A stretch of 7,784 nt of DNA from an uncultured Chloroflexaceae bacterium (GTDB lineage: Bacteria; Chloroflexota; Chloroflexia; Chloroflexales; Chloroflexaceae). Positions 1 to 6,900 of this stretch are shown here, piece after piece. The notes under the pieces are model-generated. The model was given only the letters and a program-made list of their open reading frames with translations, was not told the origin of the DNA and searched no databases. The DNA lies in NCBI GenBank assembly GCA_937141995.1, contig CAKZQX010000350.1, positions 1 through 7,784 on the forward strand, in the 5' to 3' direction. The translations under genes and the position numbers were made by a program. Positions within the stretch are counted from its first letter, which is position 1, and every line of letters starts with the position of its first letter.

Positions 1-327
1 CACCCGCTTCCGCTTTTCTTCTGTATTGATGAGATTTTCCGGGGAACCAACAACCGTGAGCGGCTGATTGGCAGTCGAGCCTATATTCGCGCGCTGGTTG
101 GCGGTCACGGCATTGGCATGATTTCAACCCATGACCTGGATCTGGTCCAACTGGCGGAAGAACTGCCGCCGGTCCATAACTATCACTTTCGGGATGCGGT
201 GACGGATGGACGCATGGTGTTTGACTACCGCCTTCGCCCCGGTCCCTGTCCAACCACAAATGCGTTAACGATTATGCGGACTGAAGGGTTGCCGGTGCCG
301 GGGCCGACTATGGACGAAGCAGAGTAG
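1..327 (+). CDS. MutS-like ATPase, C-terminal fragment (5' part outside window)
   Basis: The frame is open from base 1 to the TAG at 325-327, giving the last 108 residues. The fragment starts inside the MutS ABC-type ATPase domain. The Walker B strand FFCIDEIFRGTNN (residues 6-18 of the fragment) carries the D-E pair that coordinates magnesium and activates water, and ISTHDLDL (about 41-48) is the switch histidine region. The tail contains FDYRLRPGPCPTTNA and MRTEGLP, a signature I associate with MutS-like homologues outside canonical mismatch repair. The protein stops about 20 residues after it, so there is no room for the C-terminal dimerisation and beta-clamp-binding extension of true MutS. 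The role is probably ATP-driven DNA binding of unknown purpose. An ATG at 118 lies inside the conserved domain and is not the start. The gene converges on the small ORF ending at 498. The family call is secure; the subfamily is inferred from the tail. Confidence 0.93.
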   Translation, partial: HPLPLFFCIDEIFRGTNNRERLIGSRAYIRALVGGHGIGMISTHDLDLVQLAEELPPVHNYHFRDAVTDGRMVFDYRLRPGPCPTTNALTIMRTEGLPVPGPTMDEAE

Positions 328-497
328 CGCCGATTGCGGCGGGCAGTACCACCCCGGCATCACGGACGCTGGTCCGGTGCCGGGGCAGCAGAGGAGATGT
401 TCCGGTAGGGACAGGGGCGCAGCGCGCCTGCACTGCGCCCCTGGAAGGCGGCAGCATGGCTACCGTACTATAGCACTCCGTCGTCGGCAGTTCCGCT
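328..497. other. Convergent intergenic region
   Basis: This 170-bp gap lies between two converging genes. I see no coding signal. A small CGCCG/CGGCG hairpin (328-332 and 337-341, loop ATTG) directly follows the MutS-like stop codon. A much stronger 11-bp hairpin lies at 412-443 and is listed separately. Confidence 0.7.
412..443. terminator. Candidate bidirectional terminator-like hairpin
   Basis: CAGGGGCGCAG (412-422) and CTGCGCCCCTG (433-443) pair perfectly over 11 bp, nearly all G-C, around a 10-base loop. The position between two convergent genes suits a shared transcription end. Neither side has a T tract (GAAGGCGG follows on plus, TCCCTACCGG on minus). It is therefore not a textbook intrinsic terminator; it may act with Rho or protect 3' ends. 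Confidence 0.45.
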
Positions 498-767
498 TCA
501 GCGCTCACGACGGATATCGTCTGCCAGGTAGTGTACCTCGGCCAGTTGCGCTCGAAGCAACCGCTGCATGGCAATCGCTGTTTCCGCACTGCGTAGCGCC
601 TGCCGCCGGGCCACCTGCGCCAGTCCCGGCTTGTTCGCGCGTTGGGCCAGGTCAATGCGCTGGAGCCAGCGCTGCCACTGCTCCTCGGCCTTATTGCAGC
701 GTTGTTCGGTGTTGCGAGCCGCGACAAACGCCCGCATATACTGGTTACGTTTAATTCTCATACTCAT
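498..767 (-). CDS. Small basic helical protein, translationally coupled to rluB; function unknown
   Basis: The gene encodes 89 residues from ATG at 767 to TGA at 498-500. It begins MSMRIKRNQY and is rich in Arg, Ala and Gln, with two Trp near residues 31 and 34. Apart from a possible turn at residues 45-48 (ANKP) it looks helical throughout, with heptad-like spacing of Leu/Ala/Ile that suggests a coiled coil or helical hairpin. There is no signal peptide or membrane segment. The start overlaps the 3' end of rluB by 17 bp, and a GGAG sits 8 bases upstream of the ATG, so translation is probably coupled to rluB. The frame runs further upstream inside rluB, but that part is antisense-frame filler from the Arg/Ser-rich tail. 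An ATG at 761 is an alternative start, giving 87 residues. The spacing of residues 39-73 faintly recalls the helical repeats of PspA/IM30, too weakly to name. A role in RNA binding or the ribosome is only a guess from its partner. Confidence 0.65.
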   Translation of the reverse strand: MSMRIKRNQYMRAFVAARNTEQRCNKAEEQWQRWLQRIDLAQRANKPGLAQVARRQALRSAETAIAMQRLLRAQLAEVHYLADDIRRER

Positions 768-2064
768 CGCGGCGCTCCTTGGGTCGGCGTGAAGAAGCAT
801 AGCGCCCCCCCGTCGCGGAACGCCCCGATCCCCGGCCGGCAGCACGCCGGTTGCGCGCGCCACGCCAGTCCAGGCGATCCTGGCGCTCCTGCCGTTCGCG
901 GTCTTGCCGTTCGCGCCAGGCCCGGTCAGGAGCGGGTTTGCTGCGCGGCCCGGACCGATCCGGGTCAACCCGCCGATTACCGTTCGACTCCGTAGAATGT
1001 GAAGACTGTGGCCCGCGCTGCTCCCCCCGACTGGAATAGCCACCGTCACGGGGGCGATCGCGCTGATCACTCGAGCGTGAGCTATCACGCCGTGTCCCGG
1101 AACGCTCATCCCGCCGCGAGTCGGATCGGCGTTCACCACTGGTACCGGTTTGCTCAGAACGGCGCGACCAGGAGCTACCCTCACGCTGCGTTCGGCGCGA
1201 AGACCGCTGGGACTGCCCAGCGTCCTGCCCGCGACCATAGCGCTCGCGCTGCCGGGAACGCTCATCCCGCCGACCGGCCGGACGATCGCTCCCGCCGTGC
1301 GCGCTGTCTATGCGCGCGCGATCCACACGTCGCCGCTCGCTTCCGACCGTCAGGTGTGCGCGGAGCGTTGCTACTTCTTCAGCCGTCAGCGCGCGCCACT
1401 GACCGGGCTGAAGCTCACCAAGCAATAGCTGGTCTTCCCGCACCCGCAGAAGCTGCTGGACGGTATATCCGAGCACCTGTGCAACCGCGCGAATCTGGCG
1501 CTTGCGCCCTTCGCGCAGCACCACCCGCACCCAGGCTCCGCCATCCGTCTCTTCCAGCAGATCAACCTCGGCGGGCGCAGTTCGTTCGCCATCAAGCTCT
1601 ACCCCGGCACGCCAGGCATCCAGTGCCTCGGCATCCGGCGTCCGGTCCAGCAGTGCCCGGTATTCTTTCTCGACCGCAAAGCGGGGATGCGTCAGGCGAT
1701 GCATCAACTCACCATCATTGGTGAGCAGCAGCAGCCCTTCACTCTCCATATCGAGGCGACCAACCGGGAATACCCGCACCGGCACATCGACCAGATCAAC
1801 TACCGTCGGGCGACCCTGCGGATCATCAGCCGTTGAAACTACACCCACGGGCTTATTGAGCAAGATATAGGTCCGCTCGGTGGGTTGATGAATAGGATTG
1901 CCATCCAGCGCCACGGTATCTTGATCAATATCCACCCGTGTCCCCAATTCACGCACCACCTGACCATTCACGGTGACACGACCAGCAGTAATCAACTCCT
2001 CGCAATCACGGCGGGAAGCAACCCCCGCACCGGCGAGCATCTTTTGTAATCGCTCGGTATTCAC
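751..2064 (-). CDS. rluB: 23S rRNA pseudouridine synthase, RsuA/RluB family, with long Arg/Ser-rich tail
   Basis: The protein converts a specific uridine to pseudouridine in large-subunit rRNA; RluB acts on helix 89 near the peptidyl transferase centre. The start is GTG at 2064, chosen because the S4 RNA-binding domain begins at once (ERLQKMLAGAGVASRRDCEE, residues 4-23) and GGAAGG lies 6 bases upstream. The frame is open to 2214, but the added 50 residues resemble nothing. Residues 64-240 form the catalytic domain: LLNKPVGVVST (68-78), the catalytic loop GRLDMESEGLLLLTNDG (102-118) with nucleophile Asp105, and the family motif REGRKRQIRA (184-193). Residues about 241-437 are an extension rich in Arg, Ser, Asp, Gly and Gln with RS, SR, RG and RERQ strings, predicted disordered and highly charged. 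Typical RluB proteins end about where this tail begins. The family is certain; RluB over RsuA/RluE is likely but rests on overall resemblance. The next ORF overlaps its 3' end. Confidence 0.93.
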   Translation of the reverse strand: MNTERLQKMLAGAGVASRRDCEELITAGRVTVNGQVVRELGTRVDIDQDTVALDGNPIHQPTERTYILLNKPVGVVSTADDPQGRPTVVDLVDVPVRVFPVGRLDMESEGLLLLTNDGELMHRLTHPRFAVEKEYRALLDRTPDAEALDAWRAGVELDGERTAPAEVDLLEETDGGAWVRVVLREGRKRQIRAVAQVLGYTVQQLLRVREDQLLLGELQPGQWRALTAEEVATLRAHLTVGSERRRVDRARIDSAHGGSDRPAGRRDERSRQRERYGRGQDAGQSQRSSRRTQREGSSWSRRSEQTGTSGERRSDSRRDERSGTRRDSSRSSDQRDRPRDGGYSSRGEQRGPQSSHSTESNGNRRVDPDRSGPRSKPAPDRAWRERQDRERQERQDRLDWRGARNRRAAGRGSGRSATGGRYASSRRPKERRDEYEN

Positions 2065-2184
2065 ACAACACCTTCCTACGGTCGCCGATAGCGTTCGACG
2101 GCAGACCAGTGAGTAACTACCTCTCTTCAGATCACATGTGGAGATTACACCCCGGCGGTAATGCGCATAGCCCGTGCCCAGCAC

Positions 2185-2218
2185 AGCAATGCCAGGCATC
2201 ACCGCTGATGTCATTGCT
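2185..2218. other. Hairpin in rluB leader; terminator-like on the plus strand
   Basis: AGCAATG (2185-2191) pairs with CATTGCT (2212-2218). Inside it CATCA (2197-2201) pairs with TGATG (2206-2210) around a CCGC tetraloop, leaving an asymmetric bulge (CCAGG against T). On the plus strand it is followed by CACATTTCTTTTTG, a T-rich run like that of an intrinsic terminator. On the minus strand it lies about 120-155 bases upstream of the rluB GTG and could be part of the leader. Which strand uses it is not known. Confidence 0.4.
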
Positions 2219-2229
2219 CACATTTCTTT

Positions 2230-2256
2230 TTGAACCGTCATCGTAAACGTTATAAT
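2230..2256 (+). promoter_or_regulatory. Rightward sigma70-type promoter candidate with perfect -10
   Basis: TATAAT at 2251-2256 matches the -10 consensus exactly. TTGAAC at 2230-2235 is a plausible -35 with a short 15-bp spacer; TTTTGA two bases earlier gives 17 bp but a poorer match. Transcription would start near 2263 and run right into a stretch with no gene for about 650 bp. The same AT element read leftward gives TATAAC, but no acceptable -35 lies on that side. Confidence 0.5.
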
Positions 2257-2267
2257 GCGTGGCTCAA

Positions 2268-2281
2268 TCACCGTACGGTGA
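2268..2281. promoter_or_regulatory. Perfect 14-bp palindrome, operator candidate
   Basis: TCACCGTACGGTGA is its own reverse complement over all 14 bases. It starts 11 bases after the TATAAT box, about where early transcribed bases would be, a common place for a dimeric repressor to block initiation. No regulator gene is visible in the window. Confidence 0.45.
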
Positions 2282-2542
2282 CCAGAACTACCTGTGTTGA
2301 GGAAGACTGCCTGTGCAGCGTCTCAGCGTCACTCAGGGTCAATCGCGCTGGTGTGGATGTTGCCCGACATGAATGGAATATGCATGCCTGATGCCGGACC
2401 AGGCAGGCGGATCGGTTGGTTTGGATAGGGGCGCACCCGTAGTAAAGCATACCAGGAAAAGACGATGGGCGAGGACAGTCCATCCGTTGTCCCTGAGTAT
2501 CAGGCGTGTACCAACATGAATCTGGTTTTGGAACCTGATCCA

Positions 2543-2578
2543 GTATACCATAAGATGGTTCACTGTGTATACCCATAA
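2543..2578. repeat. Short direct repeat GTATACC(C)ATAA
   Basis: GTATACCATAA (2543-2553) and GTATACCCATAA (2567-2578) differ by one inserted C and start 24 bp apart, slightly more than two helical turns. Each contains the palindrome GTATAC. The arrangement could place two protein dimers on nearly the same face of the helix, just upstream of the 2585-2601 palindrome. Confidence 0.4.
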
Positions 2579-2584
2579 TGTGAG

Positions 2585-2601
2585 GAGATTATGATAATCT
2601 C
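2585..2601. promoter_or_regulatory. Perfect 17-bp dyad, operator candidate
   Basis: GAGATTAT and ATAATCTC form exact 8-bp inverted arms around a single central G (2593). The AT-rich core in a GC-rich neighbourhood and the odd-length dyad are typical of binding sites for dimeric helix-turn-helix regulators. It lies 315-331 bp before the bactofilin start. It also covers the ATG at 2591 of a doubtful ORF, which weakens that ORF. Confidence 0.5.
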
Positions 2602-2711
2602 GGGGCAATGTGGGGGCGTATGGCCGCCGCCATCCGCAGAACAGGGCAGCGCGGCGGCCCGGCCGCAGTTGACCTACCGGCCGGATCAAACGATCATCTG
2701 CGCGACAGAGC

Positions 2712-2740
2712 TTGCGCGTAATCCCTATCTGGACTATACT
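2712..2740 (+). promoter_or_regulatory. Promoter candidate for the bactofilin/DivIC-like unit
   Basis: TTGCGC (2712-2717) and TATACT (2735-2740) are separated by exactly 17 bp. The -10 matches consensus at 5 of 6 positions and the -35 at 3 of 6. Transcription from about 2747 would give a leader of roughly 170 bases before the bactofilin start at 2916. Confidence 0.4.
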
Positions 2741-2915
2741 TGCCGCAGCGTAAACCAGACGCAGGAAGTAGCTATAAGCCCTGGACGCACCACGGCGTGC
2801 ATCGCCATGTCATCAGCGACACGGGGATATCCAGGCGCTGACCGAATCGAGCATGTACGCATGTGCCCCACCGCCTCAACCGGGCAACAATGGGCGCACT
2901 GAGGAGGAACATACC

Positions 2916-3365
2916 ATGTTTGGCGCGAATAAGAAGCCCCAGCCAACACCCCAGCAAATGAGTAGCAAACCGGAGACAATCATCGGTGTCAACACGCGCT
3001 TTGTCGGCACCCTTACCTCCGATGGCAATATTCGCATAGATGGTTCCGTTGAGGGTGATATTGAAGTGCTCGGCAACTTGATTATCGGTGAAACCGGCCG
3101 GGTCATTGCTACCGTGAAGGCCCAGAATGTGCATGTATCCGGCGCGGTGAAGGGGGAGATTACCGCAGTCGAGCAGCTTGAAATTTCGCCTACCGGGAAG
3201 GTCTGGGGCGATATTACCACGGCGGCGCTGCAGATTGAGCCCGGCGGGTTGTTCCGGGGACAGAGTGCTATGACCACCACCGTCGAAGAGCCGCTCCTGC
3301 TTGAAGCGCCGCGCGCGGCTGAAGCCGCCCGACCGGCCGAGGAAGAAGCCTCCAGTTCGAGCTAG
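2916..3365 (+). CDS. Bactofilin family cytoskeletal protein
   Basis: The gene encodes 149 residues. ATG at 2916 is chosen because GAGGAGGA lies 7 bases upstream and the product then begins with the usual short charged lead; the ORF extends upstream to 2853 but those residues (MYACAPPP...) look non-coding. Residues about 23-118 form the bactofilin beta-helix core: IIGVNTRFVGTLTSDGNIRIDG starts the first rungs (motif split here as IIGVNTRFVG then NIRIDGSVEGDI), followed by repeated G-x-(I/V) turns such as LIIGETGRV, VHVSGAVKGEI and LEISPTGKVWGDI. Bactofilins polymerise without nucleotide into filaments on the membrane and act in cell shape, stalk formation or localisation of wall enzymes. The C-terminal tail (about 120-149) is Ala/Glu/Pro-rich, ends in a run of Ser, and is probably disordered. 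It forms an operon with the DivIC/FtsB-like gene 13 bp downstream. The family is clear; the specific role is not known. Confidence 0.93.
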   Translation: MFGANKKPQPTPQQMSSKPETIIGVNTRFVGTLTSDGNIRIDGSVEGDIEVLGNLIIGETGRVIATVKAQNVHVSGAVKGEITAVEQLEISPTGKVWGDITTAALQIEPGGLFRGQSAMTTTVEEPLLLEAPRAAEAARPAEEEASSSS

Positions 3366-3378
3366 AGGAAGACAGCAT

Positions 3379-3867
3379 ATGTCGCAGCGTAAATCATCAC
3401 CCCGACACTCCACCACGCAACGCCTCACGCAGTCGTTGCAGCAGGTCTACCAGACGGTGCTGACTGCTCTGACCCTGCCCCTCCGGCGCAGTGGGGTTCA
3501 CCTGGTGACACTGGCGCTGGTGCTGCTAACCATTTCCTTGCTGATCAACTTCGGCGGCCAGGTGTTGCAGGCCACCCGACTGGAGACCCGCCGCACAAAT
3601 CTGGCAACTGAGGTTGCGCAGATTGAAGCCGAGAACCGCGATCTGCAGGGTGCCGTCGAGTATGCCGAGTCGAATGCCAATGTTGAACGTGTTGCGCGTG
3701 AGCAGCTTGGGTATACCCGCGCGGGTGAAACCGTGCTGCTGCCCCAGTTTCCTGCCGCAACCCCTACCCCTACCGCTGCGCCACCGGAAGTATTGCCACC
3801 ACAAGCGCGAGAACCGAACTGGCGTCAGTGGTGGGGGGCTGTCTTTCCACCATCCAGTAGGGAGTAA
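3379..3867 (+). CDS. DivIC/FtsB-like septum formation initiator protein
   Basis: The gene encodes 162 residues from ATG at 3379. Its ribosome binding site AGAGGAAG overlaps the stop codon of the bactofilin gene, which fixes the start; an upstream ATG at 3301 in the same frame lies inside bactofilin and is rejected. The layout is bitopic: a basic cytoplasmic N-terminus (1-38), one membrane segment (about 40-60, VTLALVLLTISLLINF), then an extracytoplasmic coiled coil (about 64-97, ETRRTNLATEVAQIEAENRD). The family hallmark follows at 101-122, NVERVAREQLGYTRAGETVL. The C-terminus is a Pro/Thr/Ala-rich linker ending in a Trp-rich WRQWWGAVF patch (148-156). In other bacteria DivIC/FtsB joins FtsL and FtsQ/DivIB and activates septal wall synthesis. 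Choosing FtsB, DivIC or FtsL by name is not possible from sequence alone. The pairing with bactofilin suggests co-expression of a filament with a division component. Confidence 0.88.
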   Translation: MSQRKSSPRHSTTQRLTQSLQQVYQTVLTALTLPLRRSGVHLVTLALVLLTISLLINFGGQVLQATRLETRRTNLATEVAQIEAENRDLQGAVEYAESNANVERVAREQLGYTRAGETVLLPQFPAATPTPTAAPPEVLPPQAREPNWRQWWGAVFPPSSRE

Positions 3868-3879
3868 TCTCGGCTCACC

Positions 3880-3910
3880 CGATCAGATCCCCCGCATGAG
3901 TTGCTGATCG
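3880..3910. terminator. Weak inverted repeat between convergent genes
   Basis: CGATCAG (3880-3886) and CTGATCG (3904-3910) form a 7-bp stem around a 17-base loop, within the 45 bp separating the DivIC-like stop (3867) and the cyclase stop (3913). There is no T tract and the stem is modest, so a termination role is possible only by position. Confidence 0.2.
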
Positions 3911-3912
3911 AA

Positions 3913-6900
3913 CTACCCGGACACCTCGCGGATCGCCTGCGCCGTGGCGGTATCGCCCTGCGCCAGTGCCAGATCTGCCAGATCGTTCAGAATAGCGCTA
4001 TCCAGGAAGCGCGCGCCGATGCCGGTGCTGATCGACAGAGCCTGCATCGCGCAACGCCGAGCCTCAGCATACGCGCCCAGTATGGTTTTGATCCGGGTTA
4101 GCCGGCGCAAGGCTGTCACCTGGAGCATGCGCTCATCCGTTGCCAGGCTAATCATCAGCGCGCGTTCAGCATGCCGGGTCGCCTGGGCATAGGCCCGTTC
4201 CGCATAGTCAACCCGGCAGAGTAACACCAGGGCAGTAGCCTCACCCGACCAGTCATCCAGTTCCTGCGCCAGCGTCAGCGCCTGCTGATGATACTGCCGC
4301 GCCGGAGCCGACTGCCCCTGCATTCGGCAGGCCTGCCCGCGCCCATTGAGACAGCGGGCCAGCAGCAACCGTGGGTCCAGTTGCGCCGTTGTCAGCGGTC
4401 GTTGCGCACCAGTAGCCCGAATTGAACGTCTTTTGTCAGGCTGTGACCGCGCCATACGCCGCTGCCGGTGAGCCATATACCAGCGATAGCGCATGAATGC
4501 CTGGTTGTGGTTAGACTGCGCACCCGACGCATCTCCCAGGCCGGCCAGCGCCCATCCCACAGCATCCCGGCAGGCTGTCCAGAGCAGCCAGGCCTGCCGT
4601 CGCACAGCGGCACTGCGCGTCCGGCGACCGGCCTGCCGGAGATGCCGGTACACCCGCGCCACCTGCGCAGACACACCGGCATACTCACCCATCAATAATG
4701 CATTGTTCAGTCGGCACCAAGCAGCATACGCCCGGCGCAGTTCATCGTTCAGACAACCGGCAAGCGCCGTTAACGCCCTGACAGCATCCTCCTGCACAAT
4801 GCAATCACCGGATCGGGTATCTATCAAGAGGCGAATAACCAGCAGATCATAGCGCTGCAGCGGCTCCGCCGTCAGTGCCAGCGCAGTTACAAGATAGGTT
4901 TGCGCCGTGGCATGCGCATAGCGACCGACGGCATGCAGCGCAGCAAGCCGGCAGTAGTCGCGCCGCTTCAGCGTATCTTCCGCAGCGCCGTAATGGTAGG
5001 CCAGTACCCCATAGATCACTGGAGCAATGCGTTTTATGCGCAGATCATCCCGGTAGATTATTTCATACCAGTGCGCGACGGCAGCATGCAGGATGCGCCG
5101 CTGTTGAAAGAGCAGACTGGTGTAGGCCACCTTCTGGATCGTCCGGGATTTGAAACGGTATACACGGATGGAGCCATCCAGTTCCAGATCGAGGATATCG
5201 AGTGCCATCAACCGATCCAGTTGCGCCTGCAATTCCGGAAGCGCTAATCCGGATGGGTGAATTGCGGATAACAGGGGAAGTGGAAAGGTATGCCCAATCA
5301 CCGCGGCGGCCTTCAATGTCAACTGGAGCGGCTCTTCCAGGCGATCCATACGGGCCTGAGTAATGCCCTGCACCGTGGCGGATAGATGCATATCCGTTGC
5401 AGCATCCTTCAGCCGGGCAACATCGTTATCAATATAGATCAGGCGGTTCTCGCGCAACATATGCACATATTCTTTGATCAGGAGGGGCTGTCCCTGCGCG
5501 TACTCCTCAATCAGACGATGCAGGGCGGGCGACAGATCATGCGCCTCCAGCAGCCTACCGAGCAACGCATGCTGCTCCTGCCTGGTCAGCGCACCCAGAA
5601 CGATATGCCGGCAGTGCGGCAGGTTGCGCAAGGTCTGGAGCGCAGCCGGCGGCGGGCCGGTGAGTGGGCGATGCGAACAGAGCAGCAACAGGGGGTAGGA
5701 GGGGGACGCAGCGGGCCCTGCGCCCGCAGCAAGACGTGCCGCCAGTTGGAGGGAAACCTCGTCGGCCCACTGAATATCTTCGAGCAGCAGCAGCAGCGGC
5801 GACTGGCGCATGCGCTGAAGCAGCAGCGCCTCAGCCAGGTCCAACATCGCCGCTATTTCGCCGGCATCGGCGGCAGGCATGCCGGCAGCATGGGCATACG
5901 CCGCAGCCGCGTCCGCCCCGGGAAGACCAGACAATCGGGCCAACCGATGCATGACCTGATCTTGATCCAACGGTATGCGCCCCTGATGACCGCGTGACAA
6001 TGTTTTCAGAATGGGCGTGAGCCGCCGGCGCTGGAGTGACAGCGGTAGTGCCGGGTTCAGGCCGCATACTTCTGCCAGCACCGCTTGCCAGGCGTGACCC
6101 GGCACCGCTTGCCGGCTCCGCCGGCAAATCCCCCGGTACGCGGGCAGCAACCGCCCCCACCGGCTCAGCATTACCGTATCCAGCAGGCTACTCTTCCCAA
6201 TGCCTGCCTCGCCCTCCACAATTACGACCTGAGCCTGCCCCCCAATAGCCTGCGCCATGGCCTGCCAGAGCAGCGCGCGTTCATTCGTCCGGCCGATCAG
6301 GGGGAGTTGATCGGGCCGATAACGCTGAAATGGTTGATCACTCAACCGGATGGATCGCGGCATCTTTGTCACCGGCATAACCGGCACTGGTTGGGCCATG
6401 CCTTTCATACAGAGGAAGGATGGCGCACCGACGGCGTAATGCCCGACAACCTCATGGCGCATACGTCCCGAAATCAGGACAGTGCCGGGAGTTGCCGCCT
6501 CCATCAAATGCACTGCCAGGTTCATCTCGCTGCCCTGAACCGTGTATGCCCGCCGCACCAGGCAACCCACAGCACCTACAAACAACGTCCCAATGGAGAT
6601 ACCGGCGCGGGTTATCAAGTTGCGCTCCCGCAATTCGAGGCAGCAACCCACCGCACGGAGGGCATCATCACCATAGGCCACCGGTGCGCCGAACAGCAGG
6701 ACCAACAGCGGACCCTTATCGCCAATCTCAACCTCGTTGAGCCGGCCGCCCCAACGCGCAACAACCGCCTGCACCTGGGCAACCAGGTCATGCAATGCCG
6801 AAGCGGTCGGTGGCCGTTGAAAGGCTGCAAATGCCGGAACACAGCGCCGATACTCGGCCGGCAGCACACCACTCTGCAGGCGCTCGGCGAAGGCGGGCGG

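Larger units (their letters stand above)
2065..2915. other. Long intergenic control region between divergent units
   Basis: These 851 bp separate rluB (leftward) from the bactofilin unit (rightward). No frame here looks protein-coding: the available ORFs on both strands are short, start without a well-placed ribosome binding site, and have compositions unlike the neighbours. Supported content, left to right, is: a hairpin at 2185-2218; a TATAAT promoter candidate at 2230-2256; a 14-bp palindrome at 2268-2281; hairpins such as TGCCTG/CAGGCA (2385-2405); a direct repeat at 2543-2578; a 17-bp palindrome at 2585-2601; GC-rich pairing between 2622 and 2684; and a second promoter candidate at 2712-2740. 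I looked for tRNA, RNase P RNA, SRP RNA and tmRNA signatures and found none. I found no convincing leftward promoter for rluB. Confidence 0.75.

Noticed and set aside
999..1724. 241-codon plus-strand ORF opposite rluB
   Set aside because: It is antisense to a recognisable catalytic domain and tail, its product is a low-complexity Arg/Ala/Pro/His mix, and it has no ribosome binding site. It is a by-product of GC-rich codon use.
2260..2600. Known structural RNA (RNase P, SRP, tmRNA, 6S or tRNA)
   Set aside because: A GAGGAAG word at 2299-2305 briefly suggested RNase P, but the other conserved regions are missing. No SRP tetraloop core, tmRNA ends or tRNA T-loop was found.
2659..2684. CCGGCCG/CGGCCGG hairpin as a terminator
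   Set aside because: The stem is strong, but it is followed by ATCAAACGATC with no T tract and it lies upstream of the likely bactofilin promoter.
2268..2689. Minus-strand ORFs of 102 and 116 codons in the intergenic region
   Set aside because: They overlap each other in different frames, have no ribosome binding sites and show no recognisable motif.
2591..2902. 103-codon plus-strand ORF before bactofilin, with GAGGAG close to its ATG
   Set aside because: The spacing to the ATG is only 3 bases, the start falls inside the 17-bp dyad, the product has unnatural composition, and its end runs into the bactofilin ribosome binding site. A real short gene is not excluded but is not supported.
5780..5830. 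Run of CAG triplets
   Set aside because: It is short and encodes the leucine string of the Walker B strand on the minus strand; codon bias explains it.
5386..5997. 203-codon plus-strand ORF opposite the ATPase region
   Set aside because: It is antisense to the Walker B region and the downstream helices. Its Gln/Arg-rich product reflects leucine codons read backward.
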